Origin: an uncultured Erwinia sp.
Lineage (GTDB): Bacteria; Pseudomonadota; Gammaproteobacteria; Enterobacterales; Enterobacteriaceae
NCBI GenBank assembly: GCA_946221915.1
Contig: CAMIKG010000102.1
Location: 1 to 9,673 of the forward strand
Reading direction: 5' to 3'
Length of the DNA: 9,673 bases
Shown piece by piece: positions 1-6,227 of the stretch. The notes below the pieces were generated by a model. That model was not told the DNA's origin. It worked only from the letters and a program-made list of their open reading frames with translations, and made no database searches. Both the position numbers and the translations under genes were made by a program. Every line of letters starts with the position of its first letter. Position 1 is the first letter of the stretch.

Positions 1-2314
1 GGTTACCGCTGTGGCTGTCATAGTTACCCGCCGCTTCGCCGGTGTAGGCGACTGACAGGCTCAGACTGTCGCTGCTCACCAGGCTGGTGCCGACGGAGAA
101 CAGCGCCGTGTCGCGCACCGGTTTGGCGCCGGTGCTGACAAACGCCGTTGAACCGGTGGCATCCGCAGAGAAGCTGGCAAGCGACTGCAGCGCATCGTCA
201 TGGAACTCATGACGCCAGCCTGCCTGGGCAAACGGCACCACATCGCCCACTGGCGTTTTGAAGCTGTGCTCCAGCTTCAGCGCCAGGTCGCTCTTCAGCG
301 AGGTGCTGGTCGCGCCATCAATCGTCAGGCCCGCACCGTTACCGCCATCTTCGCTGTAACCATCCTGATGCAGCACGCTGTACGTCAGGCCGGCAATCGG
401 CGTCAGCGTGGTGGCGCTGCTGCCCAGCTGGAACGGATAACCGCTCTGGCCGGAGATGATGTACTGCGTGCCGCTGAATGAGCCGGTGGCATCACCGCTG
501 AAGCCGGTGAAGTCGATATGACGTGTGCTGTCATACTGGTGACGCACCACGCCGGTGGAGAAGTCGACATACCACGGCTGGGCATCAAAGTTAGCGTAAC
601 CAAACACGCCGTAGGACTTGATGTTGACCTTGCTGCCGCTGTTGTCGCCGGTGCTGTCCACTGCGGTACCGGCATAGCTCACCACGCCGCCGAGACGCAG
701 CTGGTCGCTGACGGCGGAATCCGCACCGATCAGCAGGCCGCCGAAGCGCGCGTCATAACCGGATGCATCTGCACTGTCATCCAGGCTGGCGACGCCGCCA
801 AAACCACGGCCCCACATCGCGATACCGGAATCCCCTTCACCCGTCGCCACACCGCTGGTTGGCGCGGCGCGAATCACATCCGAACGCTGGGAAATCACAT
901 TCAGCACGGCATTGGTTGGTGCTTCAGAGGCTTTCACCGATGCGCCAGCCACTCCCGCCGGGCTCAGCTGCGCGCCCGCGCGGTTGGCTTCCGCCGAGTT
1001 ACCCAGCGCGGCGCTGGCGTTAAACAGGTTCAGCAGATCGGCACGGGTGCCGGGATAGTTAAACAGGCCGCTAAAGGCAGAACGGGCATTGGAGGTCGTC
1101 GCATGGCTGATTGGGTCAAAGCTGCCGCTGTTGTTACCACCAGTGTTGTCAGAACCACCGGAATTACCGGGATTAGTAATGACATCAGCACTTCCCAGGG
1201 TGAGCAACAGGTCGGTCTGGTTGCTGTTAACACTGTCAGTAACCTGGGTGCCTTTCACCGAGCCAGTGTACCCCGTCGCGCTGTAGTTCAAATCGCTGGC
1301 GTTGTAATTACTGCCACTACTCCCCTGCACTACCACGTAACGCTGGCCCTGAGCAAAAGCATAATTACCCAGTTTGACCAGTGACACGCTGGAGCCGCTG
1401 GCGATATCCGCAATCCCGCTCACCACCAGACGACCATAGCCGCTGTCGGTGCTGACATCACCCGTTGTAATGGCATTGTCGCCCACCCCAATCAGCAGGC
1501 TACCGCCGCTGAACTGAGTATAGTGACCATCAATTTTGATGATGTTATTCACCTGGAGCGCGGCATTGTTGAGAACTGACGCGTATGCCGAAGAGGTGCT
1601 GGCGTTGATATGGTCATTCAGCAGTATATTGCCACCGCTAAATACTAACGGGGAGCCGTTGGTCGTAATGGTGCCCACAGTATCAGGATCATAACCGGTC
1701 AGAGTGCCAAAGATGCCATTGCTTCCCCCGGCGATGTTCAGCGTGCCAATGGTGCTATCGGACGTAATATTCCCCAGAATAGTGCCGGAGTTATAAATCG
1801 TCCCGATGCTTGCATTGAGGTTGTAAATGGCATTCGTTTTGCCTGCAAGCGTGCCGGAGTTATAAACATTACTAATACTGGCTCCGGCGACATTATAGAT
1901 GCCATTGGTATCGCCAGTAATAAGGCCCGTATTCACTACACTACCAGTCGTCCCATAAGCGAACATAAAACCGGAATGCATTGCCGTGATCGTGCCGGAG
2001 TTAACCACGCTGCCAATTGATGCATCGCTGCGCAGACCGATATATCCAGTCAGCTGGCCAGCGTTACTAAACGTACCAATCGTTGTCATGTTACTGATGG
2101 CGTTTGACCCTGGAACACTCTGTGTACCTGTGGCCGTAATTTCCACGGAGCTAAGCGTGCTATACGTCCCCGATAACAGATTCAGCGCGACGGTTTGTAA
2201 ATCAGAGATCACAATCGATGTTGGCACTGGCACCGCATGGGCAGCAGGCAGCATCGAAATGATGGAACTCACCGCCAGAACCAGCGGTTTCACCTTGAAA
2301 GACGCAGATGTCAT
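1..2314 (-). CDS. Autotransporter (type Va secretion) outer-membrane protein, C-terminus cut by the window edge
   Basis: One uninterrupted minus-strand frame runs from ATG 2312-2314 to the window edge (771 codons, no stop). A Shine-Dalgarno GGGAAGG (2319-2325) lies 4 nt before the start. Residues 1-27 form a signal peptide (K7, K9, hydrophobic core, cleavage after AHA). About residues 75-195 hold NSG-type beta-helix repeats. Residues 376-398 are a Gly/Ser/Asn-rich linker. Residues 405-480 contain the AGAQLSP...TNAVLNVISQR segment typical just before a translocator. From about residue 495 (MWGRGFGG) on is the autotransporter beta-barrel. The last visible residues, YTGEAAGNYDSHSGN, resemble the penultimate stretch of such barrels, so probably only 7-15 residues are missing. 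The passenger is presumably surface-exposed, as in adhesins of this class. I see no convincing protease or lipase catalytic motif. The specific substrate or partner is unknown. Confidence 0.93.
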   Translation of the reverse strand, partial: MTSASFKVKPLVLAVSSIISMLPAAHAVPVPTSIVISDLQTVALNLLSGTYSTLSSVEITATGTQSVPGSNAISNMTTIGTFSNAGQLTGYIGLRSDASIGSVVNSGTITAMHSGFMFAYGTTGSVVNTGLITGDTNGIYNVAGASISNVYNSGTLAGKTNAIYNLNASIGTIYNSGTILGNITSDSTIGTLNIAGGSNGIFGTLTGYDPDTVGTITTNGSPLVFSGGNILLNDHINASTSSAYASVLNNAALQVNNIIKIDGHYTQFSGGSLLIGVGDNAITTGDVSTDSGYGRLVVSGIADIASGSSVSLVKLGNYAFAQGQRYVVVQGSSGSNYNASDLNYSATGYTGSVKGTQVTDSVNSNQTDLLLTLGSADVITNPGNSGGSDNTGGNNSGSFDPISHATTSNARSAFSGLFNYPGTRADLLNLFNASAALGNSAEANRAGAQLSPAGVAGASVKASEAPTNAVLNVISQRSDVIRAAPTSGVATGEGDSGIAMWGRGFGGVASLDDSADASGYDARFGGLLIGADSAVSDQLRLGGVVSYAGTAVDSTGDNSGSKVNIKSYGVFGYANFDAQPWYVDFSTGVVRHQYDSTRHIDFTGFSGDATGSFSGTQYIISGQSGYPFQLGSSATTLTPIAGLTYSVLHQDGYSEDGGNGAGLTIDGATSTSLKSDLALKLEHSFKTPVGDVVPFAQAGWRHEFHDDALQSLASFSADATGSTAFVSTGAKPVRDTALFSVGTSLVSSDSLSLSVAYTGEAAGNYDSHSGN
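1782..2080 (-). repeat. Degenerate beta-helix repeats in the autotransporter passenger
   Basis: Five units share an (S)N-[SAT]-G-x-[IL] core: SNAGQL, VNSGTI, VNTGLI, YNSGTL and YNSGTI. Their Gly codons lie at 2057, 1994, 1925, 1853 and 1784. Spacings are therefore 63, 69, 72 and 69 bp, or 21, 23, 24 and 23 residues, about one beta-helix rung each. Many units also carry an IGT/ISN step and an I-Y-N step. At the DNA level the last two units share gtgccggagttataaa. The codons otherwise vary, so this is an old, diverged repeat array and not recent slippage. Confidence 0.8.
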
Positions 2315-2403
2315 AAAGCCTTCCCTTTTACGAAAATAATTAACTGCTGATGAAATCATTCCGTTGATATGAATGGCTCAGACATTCAATGACTTGAACA
2401 AAA

Positions 2404-2452
2404 CAGATGTCAGTAATTAATGGTGCGCCGCAGTCCCTGAGACAGACATCTG
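2404..2452. repeat. Inverted repeat CAGATGTC / GACATCTG, possible regulatory dyad
   Basis: CAGATGTC (2404-2411) and its exact reverse complement GACATCTG (2445-2452) lie 33 bp apart, about 90-140 bp upstream of the autotransporter start. The same octamer recurs at 2305-2312 across the start codon, and a 7/8 version (CAGATGTT) lies near 2511. The repetition upstream of one gene suggests regulator half-sites, but the protein is unknown and the octamer at the start codon may be chance. Confidence 0.4.
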
Positions 2453-2556
2453 GTGTTGAAGAAGAAAGGCAGATTAACGCAAATTCTGCTGATTAATATT
2501 CGGGACGCACAGATGTTGCATACAAAATATTACAAAAGGTAACGCAGACCATATGA

Positions 2557-2581
2557 CGCGATAAGAACAGGCTTTATCGCG
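2557..2581. repeat. 8-bp inverted repeat CGCGATAA / TTATCGCG
   Basis: The arms CGCGATAA (2557-2564) and TTATCGCG (2574-2581) are perfect complements around a 9-nt loop. No T-run follows on either strand, so it does not look like an intrinsic terminator. It sits 23 bp upstream of the sigma-28-type promoter and about 245 bp upstream of the autotransporter start, and could be an operator for either direction. Confidence 0.4.
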
Positions 2582-2603
2582 CTAATTGGTGAATAGAAAG
2601 GAC

Positions 2604-2630
2604 TAAAGTTTTTGCCATATTAGCCGAGAC
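2604..2630 (+). promoter_or_regulatory. Sigma-28 (FliA) flagellar-class promoter, no obvious gene downstream
   Basis: TAAAGTTT (2604-2611), exactly 11 bp, then GCCGAGAC (2623-2630). The enterobacterial FliA consensus is TAAAGTTT-N11-GCCGATAA, so the match is 8/8 in the -35, correct spacing, and 6/8 in the -10 with the GCCGA core intact. Transcription would start near 2637 and run rightward, toward and antisense to the 3' end of yhaJ. FliA promoters normally serve flagellar, motor and chemoreceptor genes or small RNAs. No such coding gene is visible here. Confidence 0.7.
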
Positions 2631-2639
2631 TAAAGTCTC
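2626..2639. repeat. Perfect palindrome GAGACT-AA-AGTCTC overlapping the sigma-28 -10 box
   Basis: GAGACT (2626-2631) and AGTCTC (2634-2639) are exact reverse complements separated by 2 bp. The palindrome covers the 3' half of the -10 element and the predicted start point of the rightward promoter. Its core GACTAAAGT (2628-2636) also occurs at 2601-2609, overlapping the -35. A protein bound here would cover the promoter. Confidence 0.45.
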
Positions 2640-2728
2640 AACAAGAAATAATGATTAATACAAACTAATAAATTAATAGAGTGAATGTTTTCGCCCAGAA
2701 AAGGCGATAGCAGGAAAGAGTAAGGGGT

Positions 2729-2752
2729 AAAACAGCAAGGCGACCAGTCGCC
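2729..2752 (-). terminator. Weak intrinsic terminator after yhaJ
   Basis: Read on the minus strand, GGCGACTGGTCGCC (2752-2739) forms a short GC stem and is followed by TTGCTGTTTT. It starts 13 nt past the yhaJ stop codon. The stem is only 5-6 bp and the U-run is interrupted, so termination may be inefficient. Confidence 0.5.
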
Positions 2753-2764
2753 GCCCGCTGCAGG

Positions 2765-3661
2765 TTAGCGTTTTGCCAGCAGACGCGGGATTTCGCGCAG
2801 GCACCAGGCTTTTGCTTCGCCCATGCTGTCACGCCGCCACGCCATAATAATCTCCACCTCGTTCGAATATTCAGGACTGACGACACGCAGACGCCCTTCG
2901 GCAATATCCTTTTCCACCAGCGGATACGGCATGGTCGCCACGCCTAATCCGGCCAGCAATGCCTTGCGTTTATCATCGATAGAACTAACGGTTAAACGTT
3001 GCTGTTTATCCAGCAGCTGAACGGTCAGCACCGGGCGCTCGCGGGCGGTATCCGCCACCGCAATACCGCGATATTTTACCCGCGTCACTTCCGATAACGG
3101 TTCCGGTTCGTTGTGAATCGGGTGGTCCGGGCTGGCGACATACACGCTCATCATGCTGTACAGCTTGCGGGTGTTAATCTCCGACGAGGCGCGAAAGTGC
3201 ATATCCGGCGCAATCACAATATCCGCCCGCCCCTGTTCGAGCCGCTCCCAGGCACCCGCCAGCACTTCGGTCATCAGTGAAATTTGTGTGTTGGCTTTAT
3301 CCGCCAGCTTATCCACCAGCGGGAACAGCAGTTCGCTTGGCACCAGCGCTTCGGTAACGATGGTCAGATGGGTTTCCCAGCCGCGCGCCAGCGCTTCGGC
3401 GTCGGTGGTCAGTTTATCAGCGGCTTCCAGCAGGACACGCCCGCGTTCCAGCAGCATCCGGCCCACATTAGTAAATTTGGTACGATGGCCGGAGCGGTCA
3501 AACAGCACCACATCCAGCTCCTCTTCCAGCTTTTGCATAGTGTAGCTCAGCGCGGATGGTACCCGCCCCAGTTCATCCGCCGCCGCCGCAAAACTGCCGC
3601 GCCGATCGATCGCATCCATCACCCGTAACGCTTCTAATGTTAAGGCACGATCTTTTGCCAT
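2765..3661 (-). CDS. yhaJ: LysR-family transcriptional regulator YhaJ
   Basis: The 298-residue protein begins MAKDRALTLEALRVMDAIDRR, almost identical to E. coli YhaJ. It has the LysR layout: winged helix-turn-helix at about residues 6-65 (SFAAAADELGRVPSALSYTMQKL spans the recognition region), a linker helix, then a periplasmic-binding-like effector domain from about residue 92. It acts in the cytoplasm as a DNA-binding regulator. In E. coli, YhaJ has been reported to respond to nitroaromatics at the yqjF promoter and to control virulence genes in pathogenic strains. The ligand here is unknown. It is divergent from yhaK with 135 bp between the starts, the usual arrangement for a LysR regulator and its target. 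Its start agrees with E. coli, and the terminal LLAKR is followed by TAA. Confidence 0.96.
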   Translation of the reverse strand: MAKDRALTLEALRVMDAIDRRGSFAAAADELGRVPSALSYTMQKLEEELDVVLFDRSGHRTKFTNVGRMLLERGRVLLEAADKLTTDAEALARGWETHLTIVTEALVPSELLFPLVDKLADKANTQISLMTEVLAGAWERLEQGRADIVIAPDMHFRASSEINTRKLYSMMSVYVASPDHPIHNEPEPLSEVTRVKYRGIAVADTARERPVLTVQLLDKQQRLTVSSIDDKRKALLAGLGVATMPYPLVEKDIAEGRLRVVSPEYSNEVEIIMAWRRDSMGEAKAWCLREIPRLLAKR

Positions 3662-3685
3662 CAGGGTTCTCTGTCAGGAAATTTG

Positions 3686-3715
3686 AATATACCCAGCAGA
3701 TTAACTGGCTAACAA
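3686..3715 (-). promoter_or_regulatory. Probable sigma-70 promoter of yhaJ
   Basis: On the minus strand TTGTTA (3715-3710) and TATATT (3691-3686) are separated by 18 bp, matching TTGACA/TATAAT at 4/6 and 5/6. This predicts a start near 3679 and a leader of about 18 nt before the yhaJ ATG at 3661. No equally good promoter could be picked for yhaK. TACTAT (3733-3738) is a possible plus-strand -10 without a recognisable -35. Confidence 0.5.
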
Positions 3716-3750
3716 TCCAACGTCCAGAAACTTACTATGGGATTATGAAG

Positions 3751-3780
3751 AGCGTTCACACTCTGGGGCGTGACAACGCT
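3751..3780 (+). promoter_or_regulatory. Imperfect dyad directly before the yhaK ribosome-binding site
   Basis: AGCGTTCAC (3751-3759) and GTGACAACGCT (3770-3780) pair as AGCGTT/AACGCT plus CAC/GTG with a 2-nt bulge. The dyad ends immediately before the GGAGG Shine-Dalgarno (3781-3785). It could be a LysR operator for YhaJ on DNA or a leader hairpin in the yhaK mRNA. Confidence 0.4.
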
Positions 3781-3796
3781 GGAGGTCCGAATAATT

Positions 3797-4501
3797 ATGA
3801 TTACATCACGTGCAGCGAATGAGTGCGGCCAGGCGGATTACGGCTGGTTGCAGGCACGCTATACCTTCTCTTTTGGCCATTACTTTGATCCGCAACTGCT
3901 CGGCTACGCGTCACTGCGTGTGCTGAATCAGGAAGTGCTGGCGCCAGGCGCGGCGTTTCAGCCGCGCAGCTATCCCAAAGTCGATGTGCTGAATCTGATC
4001 CTGCAGGGCGAAGCGGAGTACCGCGACAGCGAAGGCAATCACGCCAGTGCCCGCGCGGGTGAAGCACTGTTGCTGTCAGCACAGGCGGGCGTGACCTGGA
4101 GCGAGCATAATCTCAGTAAAGAGACGCCGTTAACGCGGCTGCAATTGTGGCTGGATGCCTGTCCGGAGCGGGAAAACCCGCTGATTCAGCGGGTGAAAAT
4201 CGCCCCCCGTCCGTCGCATACGCTGCTGGCGTCACCGGATGGCGCACAGGGCAGCCTGTTACTGCGTCAGCAGGTGTGGATACACCATGTAGAGCTGCAA
4301 CCGGGGGAAAGCTGGTCGACGCCACTGCACGGTCCGCGCGCTTATCTGCAATCCATTCATGGCTCACTGCAGGCCGCCACGCACTCCAGTCAGCAGCAGG
4401 CGCTGACCTGTGGCGATGGCGCGTTTATTAAAGAAGAGCAGAGTGTGACGCTGAATGCCGAAACGCCGCTGCGGGCGCTGGTGATTGATTTGCCGGTGTG
4501 A
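3797..4501 (+). CDS. yhaK: YhaK, pirin-family bicupin
   Basis: I chose ATG 3797 (234 residues; start MITSRAANECGQADYGWLQ) because E. coli YhaK starts there (MITTRTARQCGQ) and GGAGG lies 11 nt upstream. A GTG at 3770 in the same frame would place that Shine-Dalgarno inside the gene. FSFGHYFDP (residues 24-32) and the DSEGN region mark the pirin N-terminal cupin. The second cupin spans about residues 140-230. The metal-binding PHPHRG of canonical pirins is replaced by PRSYPKVD, so the usual iron site is probably absent, as in E. coli YhaK. Cys122, the residue reported as oxidised in the E. coli structure, is conserved (LDACPE). YhaK is a cytoplasmic protein described as redox-sensitive. Its physiological role is unclear. 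The adjacent divergent yhaJ is the likely regulator. Confidence 0.94.
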   Translation: MITSRAANECGQADYGWLQARYTFSFGHYFDPQLLGYASLRVLNQEVLAPGAAFQPRSYPKVDVLNLILQGEAEYRDSEGNHASARAGEALLLSAQAGVTWSEHNLSKETPLTRLQLWLDACPERENPLIQRVKIAPRPSHTLLASPDGAQGSLLLRQQVWIHHVELQPGESWSTPLHGPRAYLQSIHGSLQAATHSSQQQALTCGDGAFIKEEQSVTLNAETPLRALVIDLPV

Positions 4502-4507
4502 GTTCCC

Positions 4508-4535
4508 GGCGCTCTCTGAGGGGCGCCAGACTTTC
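4508..4535 (+). terminator. Possible terminator hairpin after yhaK
   Basis: Seven nucleotides after the yhaK stop, GGCGCTC (4508-4514) pairs with GGGCGCC (4521-4527), including one G-T wobble. It is followed only by AGACTTTC. The stem is good but the U-run is poor, so this is a weak or Rho-assisted terminator at best. Confidence 0.35.
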
Positions 4536-4601
4536 ACTGGTGACGACGCTGGCCTTCTGCCTGTGAAGACGCCATTCTTTCTACCATGGGAGACGCCATC
4601 C

Positions 4602-4640
4602 CCCCTCCCCGACCCTCCCCCATTTTATGGGGGAGGGGGA
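4602..4640. repeat. Long GC-rich palindrome between convergent yhaK and dolP
   Basis: CCCTCCCCCAT (4613-4623) and ATGGGGGAGGG (4627-4637) are perfect 11-bp arms around a TTT loop. A related CCCCCTCCCC block lies just to the left (4601-4610). No T-run follows in either direction. The palindrome sits between the convergent ends of yhaK and dolP. This is the form and place of REP-like intergenic palindromes, and it could also stall or protect both transcripts. Family membership would need the rest of the genome. Confidence 0.6.
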
Positions 4641-4652
4641 AGTGGAGTGGAA

Positions 4653-5225
4653 TTACTTCAGAATAGTAAAGGCCGTGGTGACGTGTTTCACCCCGCTGAC
4701 CCGGCTGGCGATATCCGCCGCCGCCTTCGCTTCACGATCGGTCACTAAGCCCAGCAGGAACACTTCACCATTCTCCGTGGTGACTTTCACGTTGGAGAAT
4801 TTCACCTGCTCACTGCTCAGCAGCTGCGAGCGGACTTTGGTGGTGATCCAGGTGTCAGACGACGCCGTACCAAAGCTGGCTTTGCTGCCCTGACGGATTT
4901 CGTTATACACCTCAGTCGCGCCATCCACACCCATCGCGATCTGTTTCGCGCGGCTGGAGATTTCGCTGTTTGGCGACTGACCGGTTAACAGTACCTTGCC
5001 CTGATACGCGGTGGCGACAATGTGTGCGTCATTTTTGATTTGTTGATCTTTTGCCAGCGCATTGCTGACACGAAGTTCTAAAGTACCGTCATCGACCTGT
5101 GTACCGACTGTACGGGGGTCCGTCGCCGTCTTGGTCGCCACGGCGGCGCTGCCCACAACCACAGCGGCGCAACCCTGTAGCATCAACGCGGTAAGAATCA
5201 CTGCAACTGCAGATAATGCCTTCAT
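4653..5225 (-). CDS. dolP: Outer-membrane lipoprotein DolP (YraP), two BON domains
   Basis: The 190-residue protein starts MKALSAVAVILTALMLQGC. This is a lipoprotein signal with lipobox LQGC and lipidated Cys19. Residue +2 is Ala, consistent with sorting to the outer membrane. Two BON domains follow at about 46-115 and 124-190. Trp126 corresponds to the E. coli Trp127 reported to be needed for binding anionic phospholipid at the division site. Loss of DolP in E. coli weakens the outer-membrane barrier. It is the last gene of the lpoA-yraN-diaA-dolP run. Its Shine-Dalgarno AAGGAG (5236-5231) overlaps the diaA stop codon by one base, suggesting translational coupling. Length matches the family (191 in E. 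coli). Confidence 0.96.
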   Translation of the reverse strand: MKALSAVAVILTALMLQGCAAVVVGSAAVATKTATDPRTVGTQVDDGTLELRVSNALAKDQQIKNDAHIVATAYQGKVLLTGQSPNSEISSRAKQIAMGVDGATEVYNEIRQGSKASFGTASSDTWITTKVRSQLLSSEQVKFSNVKVTTENGEVFLLGLVTDREAKAAADIASRVSGVKHVTTAFTILK

Positions 5226-5235
5226 TTAAGCTCCT

Positions 5236-5826
5236 TCAGACTTCCTGGTGGGGAAACAAGGTGTTATCTATCAAATCGCACAGGCAATTCACGGTTAACA
5301 TGTGCATCTCCTGTATCCTTGAGCTTCGGTGCGAGGGAATGCGGATCTCCACATCGTGTGGCCCCAGCAAACCGGCGAGCTCACCGCCGTCATAACCGGT
5401 AAGCGCGACAATCGTCATATCACGCGTTACCGCTGCCTCTACCGCTTTCACAATATCACGGCTATTGCCGCGCGTTGAAATCGCCAGCAGGATATCCCCG
5501 GCATGGCCCAGCGCCCGCACCTGCTTGGCATAGATCTCTTCGTGCAGGCGGTCATTGCCAATTGCCGTCAGCAGCACATTATCCGCGCTGAGGGCAATCG
5601 CCGGTAAACTGGGACGCTCGGTCTCGAAACGGTTGACCATACTGGCGGCAAAATGCTGAGCATTGGCGCTGGAGGTACCGTTACCACAGCTCAGAATTTT
5701 GTTGCCATTCAGCAGGGACTGAACCATGGTCATCGCCGCCTGCGCAATGGCATCAGGCAACGCTTCCGCCGCGGCGATTTGGGTCTGAATACTTTCGGTA
5801 AAACAAACTTTAATTCTTTCCAGCAT
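5236..5826 (-). CDS. diaA: DnaA initiator-associating protein DiaA
   Basis: The 196-residue SIS-domain protein is the same length as and very similar to E. coli DiaA. SIS signatures are GNGTSSANAQH (48-58), AISTRGNS (115-122) and the C-terminal helix RIQEMHMLTVNCLCDLID. In E. coli DiaA forms tetramers that bind several DnaA molecules and promote their assembly at oriC, making initiation timely. Leu190 and Phe191, described there as needed for DnaA contact, are both present (TLFPHQEV at the end). It resembles GmhA phosphoheptose isomerase in fold, but length, sequence and neighbours favour DiaA. It starts 5 nt after the yraN stop, with only a weak AGAAGA ribosome site, so translation is probably coupled to yraN. 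Confidence 0.97.
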   Translation of the reverse strand: MLERIKVCFTESIQTQIAAAEALPDAIAQAAMTMVQSLLNGNKILSCGNGTSSANAQHFAASMVNRFETERPSLPAIALSADNVLLTAIGNDRLHEEIYAKQVRALGHAGDILLAISTRGNSRDIVKAVEAAVTRDMTIVALTGYDGGELAGLLGPHDVEIRIPSHRSSRIQEMHMLTVNCLCDLIDNTLFPHQEV

Positions 5827-5831
5827 GGGTT

Positions 5832-6227
5832 CTAATCTTCTGCATTAAACGCATCGGGAAGCCACTCAATCCGCTCCCCGGTGATCGCGACGACGTCAAA
5901 ACGACAATCGTGGGTGGCAAAACTGGCATTACGCCGTGCCAGCCACAGCGCTGCCGCCCGTAACAGCTTCTGCTGCTTGTGCCGGGTCACGCTGGCCGCC
6001 GCGCCGCCAAAGCGGTCGTCACGACGGTAGCGCACCTCAACAAATACCCACTGCTGTTTATCACGCATGATGAGATCCAGCTCACCACCGCGGAAGCGCA
6101 CGTTAGCAGCTTCAAAGCGCAGTCCGGCCTGTTCCAGCCAGCGACGGGCAATTAACTCATAGCCCGCCCCTGTTTGCTGGCGACTCAGGTGGCCGGAACG
6201 ATTTGTCCCTGGCGATACTGGCTCCAT
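5832..6227 (-). CDS. yraN: UPF0102 family protein YraN, nuclease-like fold
   Basis: The 131-residue protein matches E. coli YraN in length and throughout its sequence. The family motif is present as GGELDLIMRD (47-56) and VFVEVRYRR (61-69). Glu49, Asp51 and Glu64 sit where the PD-(D/E)xK / Holliday-resolvase-like fold places acidic metal ligands, and Arg66 takes the place of the usual Lys. GAASVTRHKQQKL is also conserved. A biochemical role is not established for YraN, so nuclease activity is inference. The ATG (6225-6227) has the Shine-Dalgarno AGGAAG (6239-6234), and the gene overlaps the last 43 nt of lpoA in another frame. The overlap agrees with co-transcription from lpoA. Confidence 0.93.
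   Translation of the reverse strand: MEPVSPGTNRSGHLSRQQTGAGYELIARRWLEQAGLRFEAANVRFRGGELDLIMRDKQQWVFVEVRYRRDDRFGGAAASVTRHKQQKLLRAAALWLARRNASFATHDCRFDVVAITGERIEWLPDAFNAED

Larger units (their letters stand above)
2315..2764. other. 450-bp AT-rich intergenic region between autotransporter and yhaJ
   Basis: No convincing protein gene occupies this stretch. It is clearly more AT-rich than the flanking genes. It must hold the autotransporter promoter (minus strand), for which I could not pick a confident -35/-10 pair. It also contains the end of the yhaJ transcript, several inverted repeats and a plus-strand sigma-28-type promoter, all listed separately. The only plus-strand start downstream of that promoter with any length is a 12-codon reading frame at 2685-2723 (MFSPRKGDSRKE) with a very weak ribosome-binding site. 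I do not call it a gene. Confidence 0.7.

Noticed and set aside
78..90. Palindrome CACCAG-G-CTGGTG
   Set aside because: It lies within barrel coding sequence and is explained by ordinary codons.
815..835. GDSG in the autotransporter, resembling a serine-protease active site
   Set aside because: It lies in the short junction just before the barrel, with no protease domain around it. It is most likely coincidence.
518..1384. Plus-strand reading frame of 288 codons
   Set aside because: It is antisense to the autotransporter linker and barrel, whose frame has signal peptide, repeats and barrel motifs. The plus-strand frame has no recognisable domain and results from the high-GC codon pattern.
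2685..2723. 12-codon frame MFSPRKGDSRKE downstream of the sigma-28 promoter
   Set aside because: The ribosome site is very weak and the frame is too short to judge. It is mentioned under the promoter finding only.
2665..2904. Minus-strand 79-codon frame running past the yhaJ stop
   Set aside because: It lies out of frame inside yhaJ and has no supporting signal.
3309..3317. DnaA-box-like TTATCCACC near a DnaA-related gene cluster
   Set aside because: It is a single imperfect copy inside yhaJ coding sequence, with no cluster or AT-rich unwinding element.
5226..5330. Sigma-E promoter for dolP inside the end of diaA
   Set aside because: dolP is a known sigma-E target in E. coli, but I found no convincing GGAACTT / TCAAA pair at the right spacing here.
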